From Nemopilema nomurai (lineage: Eukaryota > Cnidaria > Scyphozoa > Rhizostomeae > Rhizostomatidae): a stretch of 64,000 nucleotides of DNA. The notes under the pieces were generated by a model, which did not search any database, was not told the origin of the DNA, and saw nothing but the letters and a program-made list of their open reading frames with translations. The DNA lies in contig ML133383.1 in NCBI GenBank assembly GCA_003864495.1, positions 5,502,880-5,566,879 on the forward strand, read 5' to 3'. Made by a program: the position numbers and the translations under genes. This document shows, one piece after another, positions 24,701 through 36,521 of the stretch (position 1 is the first letter of the stretch; every line of letters begins with the position of its first letter).

Positions 24701-27700
24701 ATTTTGTCAAAGGGCAGCTTAGACTAACAACATTCCCCGTGTCATAACTTGGACATAAAGAATGCGCATCTGACTTTTGGTGTCAAATGGATCAAATATC
24801 TGTTCCTTTGTGTCTAAAATTTACGCAATCGATATTCTCAGGTGCAAACTTAGCGTATCAAAACAGACGATGCGCCGCTTCTCGGCCACAAAATGCAAAG
24901 GCGCTTACAATTGATTCCGACCATTGCGACTAATAAACATTAAATATCTGAGAGATTGTTGATTCGCATTTTGAAATAAGCTTTCTTGAAAACGTTTCTT
25001 CTTTCTGCAGCAAAAATCAGAATGCTTAAAGCATCCCTGATTGTTCTTTTTGCTTCCCAAATTAGAAAGAAAGTGTCAGCAAAAATAAATTCTGCCTTTG
25101 GTGCAGCAAGATGAAATCTACAGCCCCACCCCCTCCCCCCATAAACAAGTTGACAAAAATGTACCAAGTAATGAAGGACGAGTTTTGAAAGACGTTTCAT
25201 TTTCAATTGAACCAAATAGAAAGGATACTTACAAATGCCACTGGTTTTTCTACAGGCTCACCTTCAAAGACCCAACCATTTATCATCTGAAATGATAGAA
25301 CGTTTTTAGATTTAGTATAAAGCGGGCCCCAGATATCAATGACAAATACAAAACAAAAAATAAATAAATAGTAATCTAATTGTTCCCGAGTAAAAAACAA
25401 ATAGATGCAACAAACAATTGTAGTGTAGTATCAGGGACAAACATTTGGCATAATGGCATAAACATACGAGAGTGGAAGAGTGATAACACCAAATCAAGCT
25501 TCACTTATAAGGGCCTCTAGCAAAGGAAAGGATGACAAAAAGTACAATGTAATATTAAATTGTAATAATTTGCATGTTAACTCTCTGTGCCGTTTATCTG
25601 CCTGCGGGAAGAAAATAGGCATCGGTAGATTGTTTTTGTAGTCATATGAAACAATCAATGTCCTATGGAACTCGACAGAAGAAAGCAACATCGGCTAAAT
25701 TGCAGGGCCCACAGACGTGTTTTGGACAATTTGTCGAGACACAGGCCTAATAGGTTAAAAGGATCTCGATTTTAAATTGCTTTTCGCACAACGCAAGACC
25801 TAGTCATGCAAATACAACGACTGGTGTACAACAGCAGGTCTCCAGAGGATTCTTGTGTGAGTGGGCCCTGTCTGCAAATGTCTCAAACGTGGGCATGACT
25901 AGAAACCTCACCCAAAACATGTGGCGATTATGCATGAATATTCCAGAGCCACAGTGGCACTTGTGCTTCTTGTTTCAGAAAAGGCCGTATTTTCTAACAA
26001 AAAATTTCAATATGGAAAAAATGTGTCCAGTCTTCGCCATAGAATAACGCAGTGTATCGATTGATAGGAAGCCACGTGTATTTTTCCTTAAACGAGTTCT
26101 TAATAGCTTTCTAACAAAGACCAGAGCTCGAACTTTCTTATTTGATGGTTTAAACGAAAACTCTGGAATTGGCAGCTACCCAAATATCTAAAAGGTTGTG
26201 CCCTCTATATCTGCTTTCTAATACGTTGTATTTGCGTGATTAAGAAAATAAGTGGATACCTTGTTGCTTTGGCGAAATGACTGCCTTTTCCCTTCGATGA
26301 TGTTTTCCAGTTGATTCGTTAAACACTTCATCTGCGCAGCCTTAATCGGATTCCCGACCTTACTCTTACCTCCAATACTGAAACGAGACGTTGAAGTGGC
26401 CTGGAAGCTAATCTTCGGGACCCTGATTCCGCCAGACGCGTGTTTTTCAAACTTCGTATAGTCGTGCGTCCTAGAGGCCTGGGTCGCAGAATAATTAAAG
26501 AGCGGTCTTTCTAGCACCTTCATGGCATTCATCATCGCGATCGCGTTTAGACTGGCCATTCTCTTGCTGCTGGGGGGATTCAACGGCTGCTCCGCGAACG
26601 ACTGAAATTCACACATGTCCGTGTGTGCTAGTAAATGAGTTTTTGTGAACGGGATGGCTATAGTGTGCGTTGTCGTTTTCGTGCTTATAGAGCTGCAAAG
26701 AGGAACGTTTAGAGTATTTGTGGTCACAGTTGGTGGGGTCCGATAAACAGTTGCCGGGGTATCACCCCCAGCCCAGCTGTCTGCGGGCACTACGGAGCCC
26801 TGTGCCGAGGCGCCGTTCTCCTTGATCGAAATGTTCTCCAAGTAGCCGCAAGTGCAGCTGGACGGGCTGCCGACACTGCCGACGTCTTCGAGCACGAACA
26901 TGTCCGTCTGCACGGCCTTGTGATTCACGACGGTTTGCACGGCCTTGTCCTTGGTCATTGTGCTCTCGTCCTCCGAGGTCCAGTTACTCGTCGAAGAAAC
27001 TCGGCTGTCACTTATAGGCTGGCTGTCGCACAGGACCGCGGACTGCTTGAATACGTCGCTAGGACCGGATATCATCCATTCGTTGTTCTCTCCCTTCACC
27101 GACGAAAAGAAAAGTATGTCATCCGTTTGGGTCACACTGGAGGTGCTCCGCTTTCTCCTTTTGTCTTCCTTTGGTTTTAAATTGCAGTCTGGCCTCCTCG
27201 CCTGGCCCCTGGCCTGATTCAGTGTCTTGCCTGCCAGCGGGCTGTACGACTCAAGAACGGCGTTCACTTTCGCGATTGCATTTAGACTCGCCATCCTTGG
27301 CTGCCGTTTCATCGGCACTGTTTCCCCCGCCTGAAAGCCCAAATCCACTTTGTCAACAAACCCCGTTGATGTTTGCAGCTCTTTCACTATCGATATACCC
27401 ACATGATCCCCTTGACCTCGGGCCCGCTTCGACCTTTTTTCAGGCATACTAAGATCCTGGGCTGCGACTTCTGGGGGCACTCCCGCTTTACTCCCACTCG
27501 ATGTTTTAGGCTTCCTTTTCGGAACAAAGCGTTTTCGTTTTCGTTTTCGTTTGGTTCTGGCCAGATCACTTCCTGGCACCGCACTGTCTTTGAAGTTGTC
27601 AGTATCATTAATTTCTTCGCCTTGTAAGGGGTATTCCCCTTCCGAGTCGGACAGTAAATTTGCGTCAGAATCTGTTTCCTTCGTTCCTCCCTGAATGCCG

Positions 27701-28128
27701 CCTATGCTTTTGACGTCTCCTCCGCACAGCAAGGCTCCGCTGTCGGCGGCTCTCATCCCGCCAGCGAACCCATTTTCTTCTGGGTACCTCAACTCACAGG
27801 CCTCAGCAACCGCTTCTTCGACTACACTATCTTCGTTGGTAGAGACATCACTTTGGCCGCACGTGTCCTCCGAAAGCATAGTATCCGTTCTTCTACCCGC
27901 GTCTCCACGCATGCGTCGCAAGCCTATGGCGGGTTTAGAGTTTCTCTTTAACACCTTCGCCTGTCTCCTAAAGTCAGCAATGTCTCGTTTGAGTTTCTTC
28001 GTTTCAGTTCTCCTCACACTGAGATCAGAGCGCCGAAGACTTCTCGGAGTTGATGAGCTTCGCGTTGTTCGTTCGGCAGAACCATGGCTTGTCCCACTTT
28101 GTTGTCGCTGCTTTGAAGAAATTTTCAT
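21714..28128 (-). CDS. BAHD1: BAH-domain chromatin protein, BAHD1-like
   Basis: BAHD1 is a nuclear protein whose C-terminal BAH domain binds H3K27me3 and supports gene silencing. Coding exons are 28128-26260, 25286-25233, 24226-24073, 23479-23388, 22764-22673 and 21897-21714, all in phase, giving 814 residues (human about 780). The 623-residue first coding exon is disordered, with a basic cluster ([17 protein letters not shown]) typical of nuclear import and two copies of a RMASLNAIA motif near residues 280 and 522. The BAH domain fills the last exons: [61 protein letters not shown] and the C-terminal [17 protein letters not shown]. These match vertebrate BAHD1 segment by segment. The acceptor nine bases before the ATG at 28128 implies at least one upstream non-coding exon. 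A longer frame opening at 28203 reads through that acceptor and is unlikely to be used. Confidence 0.9.
22065..22668. repeat. 600-bp purine-rich tandem array in the last BAHD1-like intron
   Basis: The plus strand is almost pure A/G, made of variants of GAGAGAGGGTGAGAGAATGA and GAAAGCGGAGAGTGAGAG, so the BAHD1 transcript has a matching polypyrimidine run. It starts immediately after the donor at 22672. Because period and composition lack stops, all three minus-strand frames are open (Ser/Leu/His/Thr-rich), but this is a consequence of the repeat and not a gene. Confidence 0.85.
23274..23374. repeat. 13-bp minisatellite beside a splice donor
   Basis: About eight head-to-tail copies of GGATGGACCGGTT (with GGATGAACCGGTT variants) contain the palindrome ACCGGT. 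The array ends some 13 bases from the donor of the BAHD1-like exon 23479-23388, so it occupies the very start of that intron. Confidence 0.85.
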
Positions 28129-31100
28129 GGCCCTTACCTGAAAATAGAAATCAGCGAACTTTAGTACAAGAACCATGGTTGGCCTGGCATTTCCTGAATT
28201 CAAACCTGTAACAGCATTAAGTTTAATTCACGAGTTAGTTCCAGAAAATCCCCCCAAATATTAAGGATAAACTGCACTTAAACTCAAACATATGGACATC
28301 ACGTGACTGCAAAAGCAATTGCCAGCGCATCCGAAGTAGAAACAACAGCGTACATTTCTCCGCTTTCCACCTGTAACTGACAAACAACTTGCAGGGACCT
28401 AGAACTGGAGCACTTGCCCTGGCGATGCCGCAAGCTCTATCTGAGAGAATAGGCGTCAACACGGATCGGTAAATAAAATCAACAATAATGGCCTGTTCTC
28501 AATGTGACCAAGCTATCACGTGATATGTCTTGAAAAGATTTGCCAATGCATCGAAATGAGAATACCAATCGCTACAAGACCAATCGATATTCCGTGAACA
28601 CGTGGAGGCTTCGAAGCCACATGACCAGTTCCAGTTTCGATTTCTAAATGCGCACCGCTCATGTGAAGTTGCCTAAAAACTTTCGACCAACAAGCCTTGT
28701 CCGCATCTTCACTGATTCAAAGTAACGAGCTGGCGGTAGAACCTGCTGGTATCATTCCAAACACATACTGTTGCCAATGGGAACAAAACACAAAGAACGA
28801 TTTCAACGCACACCACCGCGTTCATTCAAATGAAAGTGCCTGAAACTCAGGGCAATCGCCAAACAAGCATCGAGAAGAAACTTGAACAGAAGTTCAAAGA
28901 GATTGTGTAATAAAGAGCATCACGATGAGATGTAGCACAAGGCAAAGAAAGCATTGACTGTGAACAGTATACAGCGTACACAGCCGTTCAAATATCTCCA
29001 ATAACAGCTAGAATAGGAGCATTGGTGGCTAATATTTCTGATTTCTTCTGTCTAGCCACATTTAGGACACGAGCGCCAAAAGTAGTCAGAGCTCACACGA
29101 ATGAAAACTGTGTAAAAATGATCTTCATAAGCCCAACTTCAACGGATCTTCGACATATTGTTGGCATCTCAATGTGACATGAGTTTACATCGAATTTAAA
29201 GTCCGTCCCATTTAGTGAAAATCAGCCCGATTTAGTGAAAATCAGCCCCATTTAGCGTGAAAAACTGGATTTAATGAAAATACCAGGGGTACGGCTTGAC
29301 TACCACTGCAATTATAACCTGGTTTCATTGCCCGGCTTCAGACTCGCGTAATTTTTGCGGGTAGAAAAGCCACGTTTAACGAGAAGTACGCATACCTTGC
29401 ACAGTTCTTGCTACCCCAAAATACTTTCGACATCATCATTTCTAAAGAGCCTTTACATTCAAATTACGCACAGCTGTTTGGTGCCTTTAACTAAATCAAT
29501 GGGTGAGCAGTAGGGCGAAACAAGTTAGCATTACGACACTGTCAACGTAAACATCATGAATCTTCTGCTCTGCGAAGGAGCCGACTAACCAACCACTGCG
29601 CTGTCTAATGAAAGGTCCACACCTTCGAAAGCCACATAGGCATTGACACGCAGCGCCTTCGTTTATCGAAATCAGGCCTATAATGAACCCATTATTCAAT
29701 ATTATTCATAGGATATTCACTTAGACTATAAATATTCGGTTTACACTAAAACAGATTGAGAGATTTTCTCCAGAAAGCAATACAGAAATGTCCAAGTTCT
29801 GATACTGATGCAGCTAAGAGACCCATAGACTAAAGAATCCCCAGTATTTAACAAAAAACAAATGTTTATGCTGGGGGCCAGATGTGAAACAGGTTAGACT
29901 TCCATTACAAAGGACACAAAATGCCACAAGCAGTAGGCGTTTTGTCACCAAGTTATTCGCAAATGAAGAAAATTAAACAAATGAATACTGGACAATCAAA
30001 TCGGTTTCTTATTAAGTGCCTTTTTATGAAACAACTTAAAACTGAATTTCTGAAAACATAAGATCAACAGCTTTAAGTAACTTGCCAATGCTTGTTTCAT
30101 GAACAACTTTTTACAATTCCAACTTTTCAAGTGACCACATAAGTGATTCTTTTTAATTGTTTCATTTGAATATCCAAAAAAGTGAGCAATTATGGATGTT
30201 AAGAATTCTTATAAGCCTTACAGCAAAAAAGTCATCAAACTTTTTTATATTGGAATGCTATGTATAAATATATAGCAATAGCATGATTATGCAACATAAG
30301 GCAATGTATACAATTCTTATCTATAATCCTGGTTTCATTAGCTGGGTAACCCAAAATGGATGACAATGTTTATTGTAAAAGGAGTTTAATCACAAAACAA
30401 ACAGTTTATCAAGCCATTGCAGTAAAACATTAAGCACACTCACTAAACCTAAAAAAAATTTGATCTAGATTGTCAAAGATTACATCCTTAATTCTAGAGT
30501 TTCAGTACAAATGATATACTTAAGTACTGCTGACATTGTTATTTAAGCTCATATTGGAGTTTAAGTAAACAACATGTCCAGAGGCCTATATATAATTTAT
30601 TCTGTTCATCTATACTTCAATTCAATTCTCCAAACATACTAAACAAAAGTTGGGGGTATAGCTGCAAAAAATGGCAATATCTTATCATTTATACGAGAAT
30701 ACACTGAAATTGATACATACTTGCTGTTGATTTAGTCCCAAGACACAGGGTTATTGACAACTAGTATCATTTATCACATTTACATCATTATACCTACTTA
30801 AAGAAAGACATTGTGGTCCAGAAAGTGAATAAATTGCACCTAGTGGAATTGAAATTGCCTTGGAACATGTTACATCTTGCAAATGGTGATTAGAGTTTTT
30901 TTCCAGTACATAAGATATTTAGGCATTACAAAGATCAGATGGTTGCAAAACTGTTTGAATGATAGTGAAAAGATGCATTGTCTCCCCCTATGAGTGGACC
31001 TTTAATGATTGGGGCTTATATAGAACAAGCCAGCTTATATAGATTACAAACACTGGTAATTAGCACTGATACCAAAGGAATCCCAGAGTGAATAGCAACC

Positions 31101-32639
31101 CACTTTGACTAAATATTCAAAACATTTCATCAATTGCTTCTCTTTGAAGAAGTTTCTCCAACTAAAAGGACTGACAATTAATTACTGCAAATTTTTAACA
31201 GTCTATTGTAATTATTTGATCATTTATTTGACAAGTATTATGGAAACTTATTCCTATACTTCATTATCACCATTTAACTTTTAGACAAAATCGGTTAGGA
31301 TTGTCTAGCCTCAGAACAATTTTGGTCAAGTCTCAAGAGTATTTTGAGACAATATACAAATTTTTTACATTCTTACAAACAGCAGAAGGGCCAACTCAAT
31401 TCCTGAATCAAAGCAATCAGTTTCAAAATTGATAAGGCTAAGTAATGAGAAAATAAAAAGACTCATCAGCAATTATTTAGCTATATTGGCTTCAGTTTAA
31501 AGTGAATGGGGTTAACCTTAGGTGAATAGTCCCCCACCATCAGAAGAGTGACCAGCATGACATTTGAAACAATGGTTTATAATACTGTTTCATTTTGAAG
31601 AGGATTTCCCAGACCGGGCCATTCCCAACAAAAATTTCATGTACACAGGAGTAAACAACTTGCAGTTAGTCAGCTAAACAAGATTGTTTGAAATTCACTG
31701 GATAATTATGGCAGATCTACATAATAGATGTTCTACTTTAGCACTGGTGCAACTGTTCCTTTGAATGGTGTGCACTTGTCTTTTGGTTTTAACAATGGGT
31801 TGGTTTGGAGTTGCACCTAAACATTTGGGGAGCATAGCACAAAACCTGTAAATTAACTTTGGTACAAGCCTTAGCCATTTGAAATGCTTCATTGGCACCC
31901 ATAAAAATCAGACATTATGATTGAGACAGCGCTTGCTAATCCATTTCAGACTGTCTCTTCATGGGGGCAGCATTATTGTTTGAGAACAATGGAAACAACA
32001 GCAATTATAATCATAAACAAAAGAATTCTCATATCTTGATTTGGGGGGTAAAAGCCCCCTCGAAGCGCAACAGCGACTGAACCTTGTAGCTGGCAGACAA
32101 ACGTATAAATATATATCACTGGTTAACGAAAACTTTGGCAACAGGCATTTCTAGCAAACATTATCAATAATACCAGGAGACGTGAGGGCTTAACCTCTTG
32201 CTTACAAACTTTCACAACTGGCCCCAAAACAACATCTTAACTAAGAAAACCAAATAATCAGAGACCAATTTTCCGCCTGTGACAATCACAAGTAATAGAA
32301 TCTAATCGTCAACTCTTTGTGTGGACAAAGCATATTTATGGATAATCCTCGGGCCAGTAGATTTGAGCGCCAAAAGTATTTATGAATTTCTTACTTTATT
32401 TACATTAAACAAAGAGCATCTTGAGCAGAAAGCAACCCATCAGTAATATGTAGAAGGCAGTTTGCAAAGTCGGGGGAATTCTTTCTATGTGTCCCTATTG
32501 AACAATCCCTATGTGATGATGTTCCCCTCGTATTTCCTGATATTTCCCTACCTTGTTGCAACAACGAGCAAGTCTCTGCTAAGGCCAATAAAACAGATCT
32601 ATGAATAGCTATCAATAGGAAACCAAAATCAAATCATAC
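28129..32639. other. BAHD1-like 5' region, probably intron; no coding exon seen
   Basis: This is AT-rich sequence upstream of the first coding exon. Open frames are short and lack features. A short tandem repeat (three copies of a 20-bp unit like CCATTTAGTGAAAATCAGCC) lies at about 29207-29265. Confidence 0.4.
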
Positions 32640-33000
32640 ATCAAGCAGTTGAAAGGAGGAACGGCTAACTCTATTACTTCCTCGTTAAGGAGCAAATCCC
32701 TTTATGAAACCTCTTACCCTCTCGGATTTTCTAACCTCCTCTCGGGCACGCGGTGCTCTAATTATGTTGCGAGCTGCTTGGGCGATCGGAGCCTAAATCC
32801 TCCCCCAAACAAATCAACGCTGAATGTGTGCTTCAGGGCCTTTCAAGAAACTCCGATCAAGACTCAAAAATCGTCATGGTAGTAGTGGACGCTAAACGGT
32901 CAAGGTCCTCGATTCTCTTCTGCTCACCCTGTCCATCTCCTCTAGCTTTGTTCTATCGACGTGCTTGTACGGCTTCGCGAAGTCCCGGATGCAAGTTTAA
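32640..33000 (-). promoter_or_regulatory. Candidate promoter and 5' non-coding exon of the BAHD1-like gene
   Basis: Base composition rises above the surrounding AT-rich DNA and CpGs appear here. On the minus strand a good donor (GACAGG then GTGAGC, near 32930) could pair with the acceptor at about 28138, making a 4.8-kb first intron. This is inference from composition and one splice site only. Confidence 0.25.
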
Positions 33001-34532
33001 TTGAATTGTATTGAATTGCATAGAAATCTGTGAATTGTCCACATGTTTGGCAGTACGAAAAGAGCACATGGTAAATGTAATTGTACCTGAAAGTGTGATA
33101 CTGGTGTTAACACTAGATGTCAAAAGGGAAGAGAGTACCAGGGCAGCTTGATCAAACTTAGGCAGGTACCAAGACAGGATAAGAATTTAAGAAGAAGAAG
33201 ATTGGCACAATCATCTGAAATGTGCCTAGGTGTATCGAAGGATATTTTTCCAATGATGTGCCACTTTCTACTTTTTTTTCCGCTTAGAATAAACTTTCTT
33301 TACTTACAATGACCTTTTACCAAGTCTTGTGCATTTATTAGAAAGCTATAAATTCAGAGGAATTTTTGAAAAACAGTTCAAAACAGAGCTTGTTTAAAAA
33401 TATTGCAGATTCGAGCTTTTTCTCAATAAACTATGTTCATGTCTTTCATAGCACAGTTTGCCATCAATTAAGACACCAATCTTGTGTCTTTCTCTGTTTT
33501 TTCTGTGCTTCTCATTCTAGTTTCTCTTTCTAGTTTATGACAACAGTGCTTGTTTAAGAGCTGCTATCAGTCAAGGTCCTGTTGAAACGAAATGTTGTAC
33601 AAAAGTTTGAAAGATATGAATCAAAGATTGAAATTCAAAGGCATCCATATGGTACATATTTCACCCTTTCGGAACCCGCAAAATGTGTCTCACGCAAAAA
33701 GAAAATATATGTCATGTAGGTTGCACTTCTGATTTTTGTCTTCTTCCATCTTCCTTCGATCTTGTTTATGTCATTTCAATTTTATTTGAAAGTAGAACTT
33801 ACTTTCTTTCACCCTTTTGAGAACTCTGAACAGCTTAGAAACTTGAATATTACTATCCGTTAGAATGCCTCCGCCAAGAATAGAATGGAAATTTGATTCA
33901 GTCTCGTTTTGAGAATCAGGACCCTTACGAGTGTGTAGAACATTCGACTATGATGTAATATGACGTAATGCAACAATATAAGAATTTGCTTTCTTAAGTA
34001 TGATTATGTAATCGAGCATTCTGGATCAATTAGAAAAAGTATGAATAAACGGATAGTAAATGCTTGGAGATCAGATAGTTGGATGAGACTGTTAGGTTTG
34101 ATTACTAGGGTAACAGTGGGAAAGTTGTGATGGAAAAGAAAAGAAAACATTCGTGGTAACTGTGAGTTTCTTGTGTCGCTGCTGAAAACTGAGATCTAAA
34201 GGACACAGGGATCAATTCATAAATAACACAAGTTTTTCCACAACACATCACTACAAAGTGAATTTAACTGTACAAGCAGCTCTACATAAATGCACATTTC
34301 TGATATTTAGTCAGTTGCATAGACTTTGTAGAGTTATAACAACCAGTGTTCTCTGACTGAAACTTTTTTAGCATAAAAATGCAACGCGGCAGAGCTAAAA
34401 GGAGGGAATTAGAGAAAATTGAAACAACATTTGTGTAACCCATTTGAAGGGTCCTGTATTTCTAACTGAGTGGGATTTAATCCGCAGGAACGAAATACGA
34501 AAGTTGCAGCCATTAAAAATTCTGACGCAAGA
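33001..34532. other. Intergenic, nothing recognised
   Basis: No coding exon, RNA gene or clear repeat stood out on either strand. Confidence 0.4.
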
Positions 34533-34600
34533 AGCCTGTGGTTCAATCGCTTAAAAGCCTGTGGTTCAATCGCTTAAAAGCCTGTGGTTCAATCGCTTAA
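34533..34600. repeat. 23-bp tandem repeat, three copies
   Basis: AGCCTGTGGTTCAATCGCTT recurs at 34533, 34556 and 34579 with a 23-bp period. It lies just left of the LINE fragment. Confidence 0.85.
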
Positions 34601-34733
34601 AACCAGCCTTGATTGATCTTGGCCAAGTCGCACCAGGTTGTATTTCTAAGAGGTCCAAAGTCCATTGCCAAGCACCGCCATTAGCCTGCACGAAGGCAAA
34701 AATAAACCTCAGGTCAGAATACTTCCCTTTGAA

Positions 34734-35800
34734 ATTTGGATAGAAATTAAACTCAAAGCGCTCTGTTCTTGCATTTATTCGCCCAATGACAGCCTGATTT
34801 CTAAGAGCATAATTTGACCAACGAGCCCGCGGAATAGGATGTTTTGTATAATCCGATGCAAGTTTATTGATGAACTTAAAGAAGAGAACGAGACGCCTGC
34901 TCCTCCTTCTGTCATTAAATGATTCCTCGTGTCCCTTGAAGTACCTTTCCATGCACCCGTTATAGCTTGGAACAGTCTTGCTTCTGACATCAGAGTATTA
35001 GCTGCAGCAAACTCATTCAAAAACAGACTCTCCCATCCACCCCACCCAAAAACCTATTCATTGAATTTATGATTCAAAAGGTGTTGCCATCCTCACGCAG
35101 CTACGCATAGGACTCAGTACGTTGCATTCTCACAAACCACAACAACCACAACTTCTGAGACACAGTTGACACATTGTGTCTAACTAATGATGGAAATGTG
35201 GATACGGAACACTTCTTGCTGCAATGCCATGCATGTGATGATCAGAGGCGCGATCCTTTGGCACGGTTAACGAAGATTCCAACTACACAACACCTTAAAC
35301 CTGCCAAATCAAACTCTTGTGCAAATAATGTTGCATGGTGATGAAATATTTACTCATAACCAAGACAGACAAAAGACAAGACAAAACAGAATTTTGGAAT
35401 CAACGCTAAAATTCATTCATTCATCAGTGCGTTTCTTGTAACACCAGCAATTTACACCTCGGTATATTAATTTGTCTCATCCTCCTCCATTGATCTTTCA
35501 TCTTATTAGTCGTGTTATAACACCGTTTAGTATTGTATATATATCTATGTTACTGAAAACTATACCAAAATCTGTTAACTTTAAATTTTTGATTCAGTTG
35601 TAATGATATCTTTTCTCGGTGATAAAGCTGGTTCCCCCTATGAAGGGACCAACAGAGCTTCGGTATAGCCTTTAGTGTCTGTATTTTTTGGTTAAAATAT
35701 CATTTAGGGTAACCATGCCTATCATGCTCCTAATGGTATCGTTATTGTAAATAGGTTTTGTTAAATTGTACATTTTTAGATTGTGTAAAAACCTTTGGCA
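34734..35800 (+). mobile_element. 5'-truncated, 5'-inverted non-LTR retrotransposon
   Basis: Minus-strand frames from about 34975 to 34734 encode a degenerate C-terminal part of a LINE ORF2-type protein (AITGAWKGTSRD, then after a frame break RRRSRRLVLFFKFINKLASD, ALRNQAVIGRINARTERF, FYPN). Plus-strand frames from about 34961 encode what normally follows it: AWNSLASDIRVLAAANSFKN, ILTQLR, DGNVDTEHFLLQCHACDDQR and LKFIHSSVRF, with frameshifts and stops. A 3' UTR-like tail runs towards about 35800 (the end is uncertain). The two blocks meet near 34965. The order, inverted upstream block then direct downstream block, is the product expected from twin priming. The element is dead. The family (CR1/L2/RTE-like) was not resolved. 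Confidence 0.65.
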
Positions 35801-36521
35801 GTTTGAGACAGGCCTAGTGCTTCTGTCAGGTGGGGAAATTACTTTATAGTTTTTTGAAGATTACTGATTCTAGCCAAACTAAACATGAATGTTTTTAAAT
35901 CTTTTCATTTCTAAATGACGTCTTTAGCAATTTGTTAGAATGTTAGGAGCAACTGGGATCATTAAATTTATTTCGAAATATCAGATGAGATAAAACATTA
36001 TGAAATGCACGGTACAAAACTTTGTCCAACGCTTGAAGACCGTCGTAGAACAACTCATATTGCAGAGAACAGTATTCAGGGGAAAGCACAACTAAGTATA
36101 TAAGCTTATTTTCTTCGATGACGTGCTCCGATAAGCCACAGAAACGTGAATGCCAAAAAGCAATTAATTCAGTGCAGCAAACTTTGAATGACTTAGATAC
36201 AAATACCTTGGTTAATAAAAACCTTTGGATTATAGACATCTAAGAGGCATACAGTTCAAAATTTCCAAGAGATAACTTAACATGATTGTATATTTTCTCA
36301 AATAATGAAGAAAAGTTTTTCAGTTTGAGGTATTCTCTTTTGACAGAACCTAATAGTGTAATTAACTTAATTATCTATTCTAATAAGTATTCTAATTAAC
36401 TTGCATTTTTCAAAACTTTTTTCTTTGAAGCAGCACAGCAATCAAGATGATTTCCAAAATACAAGAACAGGATGCAGGTAGCCTATTTCCATGACAACAG
36501 CATCAATCAGAGCGAGGCGAT
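35801..36521. other. Intergenic, nothing recognised
   Basis: AT-rich. The right end, near 36500-36535, is locally GC-richer with CTCCGCCCC and may be a promoter for the candidate plus-strand exons that follow. Confidence 0.3.

Noticed and set aside
34953..35020. Minus-strand continuation past 34975 as part of the same retrotransposon frame
   Set aside because: The plus strand there reads AWNSLASDIRVLAAANSFKN, the typical following block of the LINE, so the junction lies near 34965 and the minus frame beyond it is a shadow.
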